The notes under the pieces: model-generated
What the model was told of the DNA's origin: nothing
Seen by the model: only the letters and a program-made list of their open reading frames with translations
Databases searched by the model: none
In this document: one piece after another, positions 6,875 to 14,768 of the stretch
Layout: each line of letters starts with the position of its first letter
Numbering within the stretch: the first letter of the stretch is position 1
Origin: Gluconobacter morbifer G707
GTDB taxonomy: Bacteria > Pseudomonadota > Alphaproteobacteria > Acetobacterales > Acetobacteraceae
DNA: 64,000 nucleotides
Assembly (NCBI RefSeq): GCF_000234355.1
Contig: NZ_AGQV01000010.1
Location: 1-64,000, forward strand
Direction: 5' to 3'
Made by a program: the position numbers and the translations under genes

Positions 6875-8040
6875 GACATCAGCCCCAGCATCGCCAGAAC
6901 CAGCCCGAGCAGAAGCAGCCACAGCCCCATCGCGGACTGCCGCATGTCAGGCACCCGCACCGAGCGCAGACCCGCCAGAGCCCTCAGGCGCGCCTTTCCC
7001 CCCACGATCAGCCGCCGCACCGCCCAGGACAGGGACGGCGTTTCCTCGAACAGTCCGTTTTCCGCGCCCGCCAGACGGTCCAGCGCGGGCAGAAGCGCCG
7101 CCGCGCCCTCGACAAGCCCGTTCCGCACCCGCCAGGGCCGCACCAGCACCAGCCAGAACAGCCCCATCAGCATCATCACGGCCATCAGCCGCAGATGGGC
7201 TCCGTCCCCACCGCCAACCGACCAGACCGGCCAGACCCAGTCACCCCCCATGAAATTCAGCACCGGACTGACACAGCCGAAAACCACCACCGGCAGAAGC
7301 AGCACGCTTCCCGCCAGAGCCAGAACGGCGCCCCCCGGCTGCACGGGAAACTCTCCCTGTCCGGGGCGACGGCCAACCGTCAGCACATCCGTCAACGACA
7401 GCACGCCAATCAGCAGCGCCACCAGCACGCCGACCACACTCCAGCCATCCATCCCCGCCGACAGCCCCAGCGCAGCATGAATGCCCAGCCACAACACAAT
7501 AAAACCGGGAAAAGGCGGAAACGGCAGCCGCAGACACATTAGCAGCGGCACAAGACGCGCAGCAGGCACGGACAGCGCCAGCAGCACAAGATCCAGCAGC
7601 ATCGCTTCCGTCGCGACACGCGCGGTCGTCGCCAGCCCCTGCACCTCCGCCACCACGATCAGGGTCATGAGTAGAGGAGGACGCAACAGGCCCAGATCGC
7701 CCGGAACACGGGCCGTCAGCACCGCCCGCGCCAGCAGCACAACCGTCAGCCCCCCGATCCCCACCACACAGGTCAGCGGATCGAGCACAATGGCATGCCA
7801 CAGCATCGCCACGGCCAGCAGACTGCCAGAAACGGGAAAAAGAGCCCCGTCCCGACTGACCAGCGCAGGCCAGTACAGAACCGGGAAAAGCGCCAGAAGC
7901 GCAATCGTGCGGTCAGGAAACAGCACGGACAGCAAAAGCGCCGGGACGCTCCAGACGGCAGGGCAGCTTTCCCGCTCCTGCGTCAGCAGCACACCCAGCG
8001 CCACGGCCAGGGCCACCGGTGACACACACAGTACGGCCAC
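6871..8040 (-). CDS. HyfB/NuoL-like membrane subunit, first gene of the Ehr operon
   Basis: A 389-residue protein with many membrane helices and a C-terminal membrane anchor (MGLWLLLLGLVLAMLGLM). It is shorter than canonical HyfB (about 670). The reported start is a GTG at 8040, but the frame stays open upstream to about 8184, and the missing stretch (AQFYTDPVSLALAVLCFPAS) looks like a genuine first helix. No ATG, GTG or TTG exists in that extension; only a CTG at 8175 does. The true start may thus be a CTG, or an ATG-to-CTG change may have reduced expression. It lies 50-185 bases after the aldo/keto reductase gene on the same strand. Confidence 0.65.
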   Translation of the reverse strand: MAVLCVSPVALAVALGVLLTQERESCPAVWSVPALLLSVLFPDRTIALLALFPVLYWPALVSRDGALFPVSGSLLAVAMLWHAIVLDPLTCVVGIGGLTVVLLARAVLTARVPGDLGLLRPPLLMTLIVVAEVQGLATTARVATEAMLLDLVLLALSVPAARLVPLLMCLRLPFPPFPGFIVLWLGIHAALGLSAGMDGWSVVGVLVALLIGVLSLTDVLTVGRRPGQGEFPVQPGGAVLALAGSVLLLPVVVFGCVSPVLNFMGGDWVWPVWSVGGGDGAHLRLMAVMMLMGLFWLVLVRPWRVRNGLVEGAAALLPALDRLAGAENGLFEETPSLSWAVRRLIVGGKARLRALAGLRSVRVPDMRQSAMGLWLLLLGLVLAMLGLMS

Positions 8041-8225
8041 CAGCGCCGCAACAAGAACAATCCATCCTTTCCCGGCCCTGCTGTCACGGTCAGCCTTGAG
8101 AGAAGCCGGAAAACACAGGACAGCAAGGGCGAGGGAAACCGGATCCGTATAGAACTGTGCAAGAAAGGTATTCAGGGTTCGATCCGGGCATCAGGGTGGA
8201 GATGGCCCGTATCAAATCACGGCCA

Positions 8226-9071
8226 TCAGATCATGGCGAGAGATACCTTGCGTTTCGGCGGAGGGAAAGCGGCATCCAGCGTTTTCAGATCGTCGTCCGT
8301 CAGCGTGATCTCCATGCTGGCGATGTTTCCGGCAACATGCTTCGGAGACCCGGCTTTCGGAATGGCCAGGATATTGGGCCGCCGCAGAACCCAGGCCAGC
8401 GCGATCTGCGCGGCATCCGCCGGGCCGAGAGAGGTCTCATGCCGGGATGCGACTTCCTTCAGCGCCGGATGGTCCAGCAGTTCGCCTCCCTGCCCGAGCG
8501 GGGAATAGGCCATCGTGACCGTACCGGATTTCCGGTCATGCTCGAGAAGATCGAACTCCGTGCCGCGATGCTCCAGATTGTAGAGAACCTGATTGGCCAG
8601 ACAGTCATCGGAGAGACTTTCGATCTCCTCCATATCGTCCACGTCGAAGTTCGACACTCCCCAGCCCCGGATCAGCCCGTCATCCTGAAGCTCCCGGAAC
8701 GCCCGGATCGTCTCCTCAAGCGGCGTCCCGCCGCGCCAGTGCAGCAGGTAAAGGTCAAGCCAGTCCGTATCGAGATGCTTCAGGGACCGGCGGCACGCCT
8801 TGTGAACCCCGTCATAAGACGCATTGGACGGCACCACCTTGCTGACGAGATAAACCTCGTCCCGCACATCGGCGATCGCTTCCCCCACAAGCTTCTCGGA
8901 GCGGCCGTTACCATACATCTCGGCCGTATCAATCACCCGCAGCCCGGCCTCCAGCCCCTGCTGCAGGCTCCTGATCTCATCGGGGCGGCGTCCCGCGCTG
9001 TCCCCGACGTTCCACGTCCCCATACCAAGGGCGGGCACTGTCGTTCCGTTCCGTAATGTGACGGTTTTCAT
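8226..9071 (-). CDS. Aldo/keto reductase
   Basis: A 281-residue soluble NAD(P)H-dependent oxidoreductase of the AKR superfamily. The catalytic tetrad can be followed: Asp and Tyr in DTAEMYGNGRSE, Lys in VYLVSKVVPSN, His in LYLLHWRGG. The cofactor-binding tail AIPKAGSPKHVAGN, matching the IPK-x-G/S-x-x-x-x-x-x-x-N signature, is intact. The substrate cannot be told from sequence; acetic acid bacteria use such enzymes to reduce keto-sugars and aldehydes in the cytoplasm. It lies 24 bases after the Rieske oxygenase gene on the same strand, so the two may be co-transcribed. Confidence 0.9.
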   Translation of the reverse strand: MKTVTLRNGTTVPALGMGTWNVGDSAGRRPDEIRSLQQGLEAGLRVIDTAEMYGNGRSEKLVGEAIADVRDEVYLVSKVVPSNASYDGVHKACRRSLKHLDTDWLDLYLLHWRGGTPLEETIRAFRELQDDGLIRGWGVSNFDVDDMEEIESLSDDCLANQVLYNLEHRGTEFDLLEHDRKSGTVTMAYSPLGQGGELLDHPALKEVASRHETSLGPADAAQIALAWVLRRPNILAIPKAGSPKHVAGNIASMEITLTDDDLKTLDAAFPPPKRKVSLAMI

Positions 9072-9095
9072 CGGGGATTCTCCTTCGCTGTTCCG

Positions 9096-10217
9096 TCACA
9101 CAACGATACGCGGGCGCTCTTGTTCCTCATTTTTCTCCACGGCCTCCGGCACACCTTCCGGAGGCACCCCGTTCCGGACCAGCAGGGCGCGGAGCTTCTT
9201 CACGATGGGGAAGACCTCGACGTTATGGTCCCCGCCCAGTTCGTTCCACGCCTTCTGCTCCAGTTCCATGATCTGGCGGTCTTCCTCGAAGATCCGGTTG
9301 GTGAACACACCCAGCGCCGGCCAGATCAGATCGATCAGGAACGGCGTCTGGGGCCGCAGAACGGACAGCAGACCAAACGTCTGGGTGCTTTTCCCATCCG
9401 CCGAATTCGGCACATAGACGCTGAACAGATCCATGATCAGATCCCCGTCCTTATCGTGGATCTGAAGCGTCTGATACGGATAGGTCGTCCGGATGCTGAC
9501 AACCTCCTCGACCGGCTGTTCCCGCGTCGGATCATCGTGATGCTTGCCGAAGATCAGGCGTTCCGCCAGCGGCTGCTGGTTGCCCGTCCGCGCAAAACTG
9601 TACCGTGCCTCGATGAAGTTCTCGCCTTCGTCCTGCCCGAGGAAACGGGCCCGGATCTGCCCCATCTGCCGCCGGTGAAGGAACTGATGGTTCATGTCCA
9701 TCAGGTTCTCGTGCAGGAACGTGTAGTGACATTTCACCTGCGGGCTGAACAGACGCGTCTTGAACGCCGGATTACTAACCTGCGCCAGCTTCGGCAGCGG
9801 TGTCGTCTCCGCCTTTTCCGCATCCCCGGGGAAAATGAAGATCATCCCCCCCACCTCGCGACAGGGATAGGTCTTCACACCATTCGGCAGCTTGCCCTTG
9901 CCCAGATAAGGCACGTCGATGCACCGCCCCGAGCGGCCATAGGCCCACCCATGATAGCAGCACTGGACCGCCTCACCGCTCACCTTGCCCAGACTCAGCG
10001 GCACCTGACGATGCGCGCAGCGGTCCTCCAAGGCAAAGACGCTTCCCTCTTCCGGCCGGACCAGCGCGATCGGATGCTTTCCGAAGCGGCGCCCGACGGT
10101 TTTCCCCCGCTTTACATCCTTGGACCAGGCAATAGGATACCAGTAGTCCGGATTGATATCGACACGACGGAGGTCAGTATGACCCGGCGAGGCGGAAGAA
10201 ATCGAAGCAATTGACAC
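9096..10217 (-). CDS. Rieske non-heme iron oxygenase, alpha subunit-like
   Basis: A 373-residue oxygenase. The N-terminal Rieske domain holds a [2Fe-2S] site C67-x-H69 ... C86-x2-H89 (DRCAHRQVP and CCYHGWAYG). The C-terminal catalytic domain has the mononuclear iron motif region HENLMDMNHQFLHRR. Start is a GTG at 10217 with AGGA upstream. Members attack aromatic rings, O- or N-methyl groups, or sterol-like rings. No reductase or ferredoxin gene is adjacent, so the electron donor must be encoded elsewhere, and the substrate is unknown. It sits between holC and the aldo/keto reductase gene. Confidence 0.88.
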   Translation of the reverse strand: MSIASISSASPGHTDLRRVDINPDYWYPIAWSKDVKRGKTVGRRFGKHPIALVRPEEGSVFALEDRCAHRQVPLSLGKVSGEAVQCCYHGWAYGRSGRCIDVPYLGKGKLPNGVKTYPCREVGGMIFIFPGDAEKAETTPLPKLAQVSNPAFKTRLFSPQVKCHYTFLHENLMDMNHQFLHRRQMGQIRARFLGQDEGENFIEARYSFARTGNQQPLAERLIFGKHHDDPTREQPVEEVVSIRTTYPYQTLQIHDKDGDLIMDLFSVYVPNSADGKSTQTFGLLSVLRPQTPFLIDLIWPALGVFTNRIFEEDRQIMELEQKAWNELGGDHNVEVFPIVKKLRALLVRNGVPPEGVPEAVEKNEEQERPRIVV

Positions 10218-10302
10218 AGTAAGGCATCCTGTCCTGTGAAATGTCAGTGCCCGTGAATATAGCAGAGATACCGCTCATGACCACGCCTGACCGCTGAACG
10301 CC

Positions 10303-10746
10303 CTACCCGGCCTTTTTCCAGCCCCGGCTTTCCTGCTTCCAGTACACAAGCTCGTATCCCGCCGATTTCAGCAGAACCCAGCGCTTCCGCGCCCGCTGGA
10401 CAGAGTCCGGATTTCCGCCGTCAAAAAGATCAAAGACTCGGGTAAAAGACGGGAAATCATCCTCCCCCGCACCATCCACCCGGAACAGGAAACGTGCCCC
10501 GTTCGGCACGTCCGACCCGTCCGTCAGCCAGATCGGCTGACGGGCCTCATGCCCTGTTTTCGCGGTCCCATGCGGCAGCCACACCGGATCGCGGCAGGCC
10601 CAGAGCGCGGTGTCGAGCGCCATAACCGCCGCCGCATCCGGGCAACGCACGACCGCACGCTCCCCGGCCTGCAGCGTCCTGCCGAGGAGGGCCGGAAGCG
10701 CCTCCTCAAGCGGCGTGCGCGTCAGATGATAGAACCCGACGTTCAC
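10303..10746 (-). CDS. holC: DNA polymerase III chi subunit
   Basis: A 147-residue HolC-family protein. It begins MNVGFYHLTRTPLEEALPAL and contains the family hallmarks of a short N-terminal strand, a region around VVRCPDAAAVMALDTALW, the PIWLTDG segment, and FDLFDGGNPDSVQRARKRW. Chi links the clamp loader to single-strand binding protein during replication. Its ATG overlaps the pepA stop (ATGA), reproducing the conserved pepA-holC order of Proteobacteria. Confidence 0.92.
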   Translation of the reverse strand: MNVGFYHLTRTPLEEALPALLGRTLQAGERAVVRCPDAAAVMALDTALWACRDPVWLPHGTAKTGHEARQPIWLTDGSDVPNGARFLFRVDGAGEDDFPSFTRVFDLFDGGNPDSVQRARKRWVLLKSAGYELVYWKQESRGWKKAG

Positions 10747-12230
10747 ACGCGGCCATTATGCTCGTGCATCTGCACGAACCGGTCGAGCAGCCGCACGCCA
10801 AAGCCTGTCGCCCCCTTGGGCGCGATAGGCGATGCCGTGTTTTTCCAGGTCGTTCCGGCAATATCCAGATGCGCCCACGGCGTCTCACCCACGAACCGCT
10901 TCAGGAACTCCGCCGCCAGAATGGCGCTGCCCGGCCGCCCACCGATATTTTTCATATCCGCGATGTCGGAGTCGATCTGCCGGTTATAGGCCTCACCCAT
11001 CGGCATCCGCCACAGCCCTTCCCCGACCTCCTGCCCGGCGCCGAACAGTCCGGACGCCAGCGCATCGTCATTGCTGAACAATCCCGCATTCTCATAACCG
11101 AGACTGACCACGATCGCGCCGGTCAGGGTCGCAAGATCGATCATCAGTTTCGGCTTGAAACGGTCCCGCGCATAGGACAGCACATCCGCCAGAACCAGCC
11201 GCCCTTCCGCATCGGTGTTCAGAACCTCGATCGTCTGCCCGTCATAGGCTTTCACGATATCCCCCGGACGCTGTGCATCACCGGAGACCATGTTCTCCAC
11301 CAGCCCGACAACACCGATCGCATTGACCGCCGCCTTCCGCCGCGCCAGCGTGCTCATCAGCCCGACAACCGTGGCCGCGCCACCCATGTCGGTCTTCATT
11401 TCATCCATGCCGGCCGCAGGCTTGATGGAAATACCACCACTGTCGAACGTCACGCCCTTTCCGATAAAGGCCAGCGGCGCTTCCTCGCCACCGCCCCGAT
11501 GCCGAAGGATCACCGTCCGCGGCGCGCGGGAACTGCCTTGAGCTACCCCCAGCAGCGCCCCGAAACCCAGTTCTTCCATCCGGTCCCTGTCCAGTATTTC
11601 CACCTCGAGACCAAGTTCACGCAGACCTTCAATTCTCTCCGCAAATACCTCAGGATAAAGGATATTCGCCGGCTCACTAACAAGGTTCCGGGTCAGGAAA
11701 ATTCCCTGAGATACCGCCTCCAGGACTGTCCAACGCGCCTTTGCCCCTTCAGCATCCGAAACAGCAACCTTCAGGCTTTCCAGCGCAGGCCCGGAAGCCG
11801 CCTTCCTGGTCCGGTACAGATCGAAATCATACCGTGCCAGACGTGCCCCCAGTGCCGCTTCCGGAGCAAACGGCTCGAGCCCATCCGTCAGGGCCAGAAT
11901 GCCCTTAGCCACACCTTCAATGGCCTTCACCGCCGTTCCGGCTGCATTCTCGACATCAACTGCATTCGCCGCTTCGCCAGCCCGGCCACCGCATCCAACC
12001 AGAACGATCTGGGTCAACGCCTCGGACGGCGCCAGAAGGGACAGGCTCTTGCCCTTCTCCCCGGTGAAGCCCTTCAGCGCAACCGCACGCAACAGCGCCC
12101 CGTCACAGGCGTCATCCAGCGTCTGGAAAACGCCACCTTCAAGGCTGTCCGCCCCCTGACAGAGAAGAGCCACCGCAACGGGCGATGCCGCATTGAGAGA
12201 GGGAAATGAATCAAACGTGATGTCGAGCAT
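10743..12230 (-). CDS. pepA: Leucyl aminopeptidase
   Basis: A 495-residue M17 cytosol aminopeptidase. The ATG at 12230 (MLDITFDSFPSLN) was chosen over a longer in-frame extension because it matches the family start. The signature NTDAEGRL with its metal-binding Asp and Glu and catalytic Arg is intact, as are the other metal ligands in FIGKGVTFDSGGISIKP and DMGGAA. It removes N-terminal residues, preferably leucine, from peptides using two metal ions, in a hexamer. It is the first gene of a pepA-holC pair; the leader holds two hairpins (12301-12337). Confidence 0.95.
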   Translation of the reverse strand: MLDITFDSFPSLNAASPVAVALLCQGADSLEGGVFQTLDDACDGALLRAVALKGFTGEKGKSLSLLAPSEALTQIVLVGCGGRAGEAANAVDVENAAGTAVKAIEGVAKGILALTDGLEPFAPEAALGARLARYDFDLYRTRKAASGPALESLKVAVSDAEGAKARWTVLEAVSQGIFLTRNLVSEPANILYPEVFAERIEGLRELGLEVEILDRDRMEELGFGALLGVAQGSSRAPRTVILRHRGGGEEAPLAFIGKGVTFDSGGISIKPAAGMDEMKTDMGGAATVVGLMSTLARRKAAVNAIGVVGLVENMVSGDAQRPGDIVKAYDGQTIEVLNTDAEGRLVLADVLSYARDRFKPKLMIDLATLTGAIVVSLGYENAGLFSNDDALASGLFGAGQEVGEGLWRMPMGEAYNRQIDSDIADMKNIGGRPGSAILAAEFLKRFVGETPWAHLDIAGTTWKNTASPIAPKGATGFGVRLLDRFVQMHEHNGRV

Positions 12231-12300
12231 GATGATCCTGCCAGCAAGGGAACAAGTTGTACTCCCGTTATCGGAAACAGCGACCAACCACACAAGGGGG

Positions 12301-12337
12301 AGGCTGCCCGCAGCCTGACCCGGAACAACAGTCCGGG
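12301..12337. promoter_or_regulatory. Two adjacent hairpins in the pepA/cysQ divergent region
   Basis: AGGCTGC-CC-GCAGCCT (12301-12316) is a 7-base-pair stem with a two-base loop. CCCGGA-ACAACAG-TCCGGG (12319-12337) is a 6-base-pair stem. Both lie in the 193-base gap between the divergent genes pepA (minus) and cysQ (plus), about 70-107 bases upstream of the pepA start. Neither is followed by a U-tract. They could be part of the pepA leader RNA or a DNA-level operator. No convincing promoter boxes were found in the gap. Confidence 0.4.
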
Positions 12338-12423
12338 AGGAACAGAGCGGGTGTATTTTTTCCCTCATCAAATCCATGGGCTTTCCTCATGACGAAAAGC
12401 CTTTCATGCAGTAGCCTGCGACA

Positions 12424-13221
12424 ATGAGCTCAGATCCCCGTCCAGCGGTCTCCCCTGATGACGACCGCGCCCTGCTTGCCCTGGCCTTCCGTCTGGCATC
12501 GGAAGCCTCGACCATTATCAACGACATCCGCGCCCGTGGCTTTCACACGGAACTGAAGAAAGACGCCTCTCTCGTCACGGAAGCTGACCGCGCTTCCGAA
12601 GAGCACATCCTTGCCGGCCTGCGAGCGGCATGTCCGTCCATTCCGGCCATCGGGGAAGAAGAGATGTCGGCCGGAATCCAGGTCAGCACCGGAGACACCT
12701 ACTGGCTGGTCGATCCGCTGGACGGGACGCGGGGTTTTTCCTCCGGAGGGCGGGACTTTACCGTCAATATCGGGCTTGTCCGTGGAGATCGTCCCGTTCT
12801 GGGCGTCGTGGCACTCCCGGGATACGGACAGATTTACACGGGCGGTGACGGTCTGGGCGCCACGCGCTTCGAAAATGGCCGGAGCGAGCCAATCCATACG
12901 GCAGCCCCTCCACCGGAAGGGCTGCGCGTCCTGGCCTCCAGCCATCATGGCAATACGGAACTGCTCAACCGCTGGCTGGCGGGACGCAAGGTCAGCTCCG
13001 TCGTCAAGATGGCCTCGTCCGTGAAGTTCATGCGCGTGGCGGAAGGAGATGCGGACTTCTACCCCCGTTTCGGACCGACCATGGAATGGGACACGGCCGC
13101 CCCGCAGGCCATCCTCGAAGCGGCAGGGGGCGCTCTGCTGGATGAAAGCGGTCAGCCCCTGCGCTACGGCAAGCCGGAACGACGCAACGGTTCCTTTTAC
13201 TGCACGGGAGGACGTGCATGA
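12424..13221 (+). CDS. cysQ: 3'(2'),5'-bisphosphate nucleotidase, inositol monophosphatase family
   Basis: A 265-residue Mg-dependent, lithium-sensitive phosphatase. Metal-binding motifs are complete: PAIGEEEMS, then WLVDPLDGTRGF (the DPxDGT signature), then WDTAAPQAILEAAGG near the C-terminus. CysQ removes the 3' phosphate of PAP, the by-product of sulfate assimilation. Other family members act on inositol phosphates, so the substrate is by family resemblance (the SGGRDFTVNIGL spacing is CysQ-like). It heads a plus-strand operon; its stop overlaps the start of the tsaC-like gene (ATGA). Confidence 0.88.
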   Translation: MSSDPRPAVSPDDDRALLALAFRLASEASTIINDIRARGFHTELKKDASLVTEADRASEEHILAGLRAACPSIPAIGEEEMSAGIQVSTGDTYWLVDPLDGTRGFSSGGRDFTVNIGLVRGDRPVLGVVALPGYGQIYTGGDGLGATRFENGRSEPIHTAAPPPEGLRVLASSHHGNTELLNRWLAGRKVSSVVKMASSVKFMRVAEGDADFYPRFGPTMEWDTAAPQAILEAAGGALLDESGQPLRYGKPERRNGSFYCTGGRA

Positions 13222-14228
13222 CGGATCAGCTGAAAACCGAACTTCTTTCTGCCGATACAGCCGGAATCCGCCGTGCTGCCGAACTGCTTCGCGAAGGACG
13301 GCTTGTCGCCTTCGGAACGGAAACCGTCTACGGCCTTGGCGCCATCGCCACATCCGACCGCGCAGTCGCACGGGTCTTCGCCGCCAAGGGCCGTCCACGT
13401 TTCAACCCGCTCATCAGCCACCTGCCCGATGCGGAAAGCGCCTTCGCACAGGCCAGCCTGAGCGGTCGAACAGAAGAACTGGCCCACATCCTGGCCGCGA
13501 AATTCTGGCCCGGCCCCCTGACGCTGGTCCTGCCCCGCTCCCCAACCTCTACCATTTCTGATCTTGCGGCCGCCGGGCTGGAAACGCTGGCCCTGCGTGT
13601 TCCACGGGGAAAAACGGCCATGGCTCTCCTGCGGGAGGTCGGTCTGCCCGTCGCTGCCCCATCAGCCAACGTCTCGGGAACGGTCAGCCCGTCCGATGCC
13701 CAGCATGTCCTGCGCTCGCTGGACGGAAAAATCGACGCCATCCTCGATTCCGGTCCCTGCTCCGTCGGGGTGGAGAGCACCGTGCTTGATCTGACGCGGG
13801 AAACGCCCGTTCTGCTCCGGCCCGGCGGGATCACACTCGAGGCCCTGACCGAAGTTATCGGGAAAGTCCATCATCCCGACGACTTCACAGAGGTTCTCCC
13901 GGCGTCCCCCGGCCGTCTCGCCTCGCATTACGCGCCTTCCCTGCCCGTTCGTCTGGACGTGACGTCCGTTGAACCGGACGAAGCGCTGCTGGCGTTCGGC
14001 AAACCCCTGCTTGGCGCCGGCGCGACATGGAACCTGAGCGAAACGGAAGATCTGGAGCAGGCAGCCGCCCGCCTTTTTGCCGGATTGCGTTTTCTCGACA
14101 CGGAAGGCACACGCCGCGGCCTGAAACGGATTGCCGTCCAGCCTGTCCCGCGCCACGATCTTGGCCTCGCCATTCGCGACCGTCTGCGCCGTGCTGCAGA
14201 GCCACGCGGGCCGGACATGGCGTCCTGA
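13218..14228 (+). CDS. L-threonylcarbamoyladenylate synthase (Sua5/TsaC type)
   Basis: A 336-residue protein of the long Sua5 form: an N-terminal YrdC domain (residues about 12-205; FGTETVYGLGAIATSD, KGRPRFNPLISH, PLTLVLPRS, SANVSG) and a C-terminal Sua5 domain (GRLASHYAPSLPV). It makes threonylcarbamoyl-AMP from threonine, bicarbonate and ATP, the first step of the universal t6A37 modification in ANN-decoding tRNAs. Start overlaps the cysQ stop by four bases. The Sua5 domain distinguishes it from short TsaC. Confidence 0.93.
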   Translation: MTDQLKTELLSADTAGIRRAAELLREGRLVAFGTETVYGLGAIATSDRAVARVFAAKGRPRFNPLISHLPDAESAFAQASLSGRTEELAHILAAKFWPGPLTLVLPRSPTSTISDLAAAGLETLALRVPRGKTAMALLREVGLPVAAPSANVSGTVSPSDAQHVLRSLDGKIDAILDSGPCSVGVESTVLDLTRETPVLLRPGGITLEALTEVIGKVHHPDDFTEVLPASPGRLASHYAPSLPVRLDVTSVEPDEALLAFGKPLLGAGATWNLSETEDLEQAAARLFAGLRFLDTEGTRRGLKRIAVQPVPRHDLGLAIRDRLRRAAEPRGPDMAS

Positions 14229-14231
14229 TTT

Positions 14232-14711
14232 ATGGTGCAGTCCTTCGACCCGAAAGACATCAAGGTCCTGTCTGACATTCTGGCGCTCGTCCTTGACGAA
14301 CAGCCTGGTCAGGCCCAGGCGGCTTTGGAAACAGTGAGAAGCCGGGCGCGACGCAGCGGAGTAACTGGCGGGGCGCTCAAGAACCTGTTCGCCAGCCTCG
14401 CCTCTGACCCGGAGCGCCGGGGAAATGCCGAGCGCGAGAAAGCACTCCGCGACCAGATCACCAGACTGGAGCGGGAAGAACGTCGTCTTCGCGTCGAACT
14501 CCGCACGGCTCACCAGACCCTCGACCGCACCCAGATGGACAAGTATGTCCTCCAGAGCGAACTGGTCACCCAGCGGGCCTATCGCCCCTATCGCCGAATG
14601 GCGCTTATTTTCGCCGTCGGAGCAGGACTTCTGTCCGGAATTGCCGCTACGCAGTTCTATCACACACTGACCCGGCATACGCCTGTCGACCGGGCAATCT
14701 ATCTCAGATAG
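14232..14711 (+). CDS. Hypothetical coiled-coil protein with C-terminal membrane anchor
   Basis: A 159-residue protein three bases after the Sua5 gene. Residues about 1-60 are helical, about 65-105 form a charged coiled coil (REKALRDQITRLEREERRLR), and about 121-143 are one membrane helix (MALIFAVGAGLLSGIAATQF). That topology suggests a cytoplasmic coiled coil tethered to the inner membrane. I do not recognise the family. Being next to lptF-lptG-lptD, it might assist envelope assembly, but this is only by proximity. Confidence 0.75.
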   Translation: MVQSFDPKDIKVLSDILALVLDEQPGQAQAALETVRSRARRSGVTGGALKNLFASLASDPERRGNAEREKALRDQITRLEREERRLRVELRTAHQTLDRTQMDKYVLQSELVTQRAYRPYRRMALIFAVGAGLLSGIAATQFYHTLTRHTPVDRAIYLR

Positions 14712-14768
14712 TAACTCTTTCCGTTTTCCGCCTTCCTCCCGTCACACGCTCAGGATAGATGAAAGGCC

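Noticed and set aside
10758-12209. 483-codon frame antisense to pepA
   Set aside because: No family resemblance, no ribosome site, and pepA on the other strand has an intact active-site motif.
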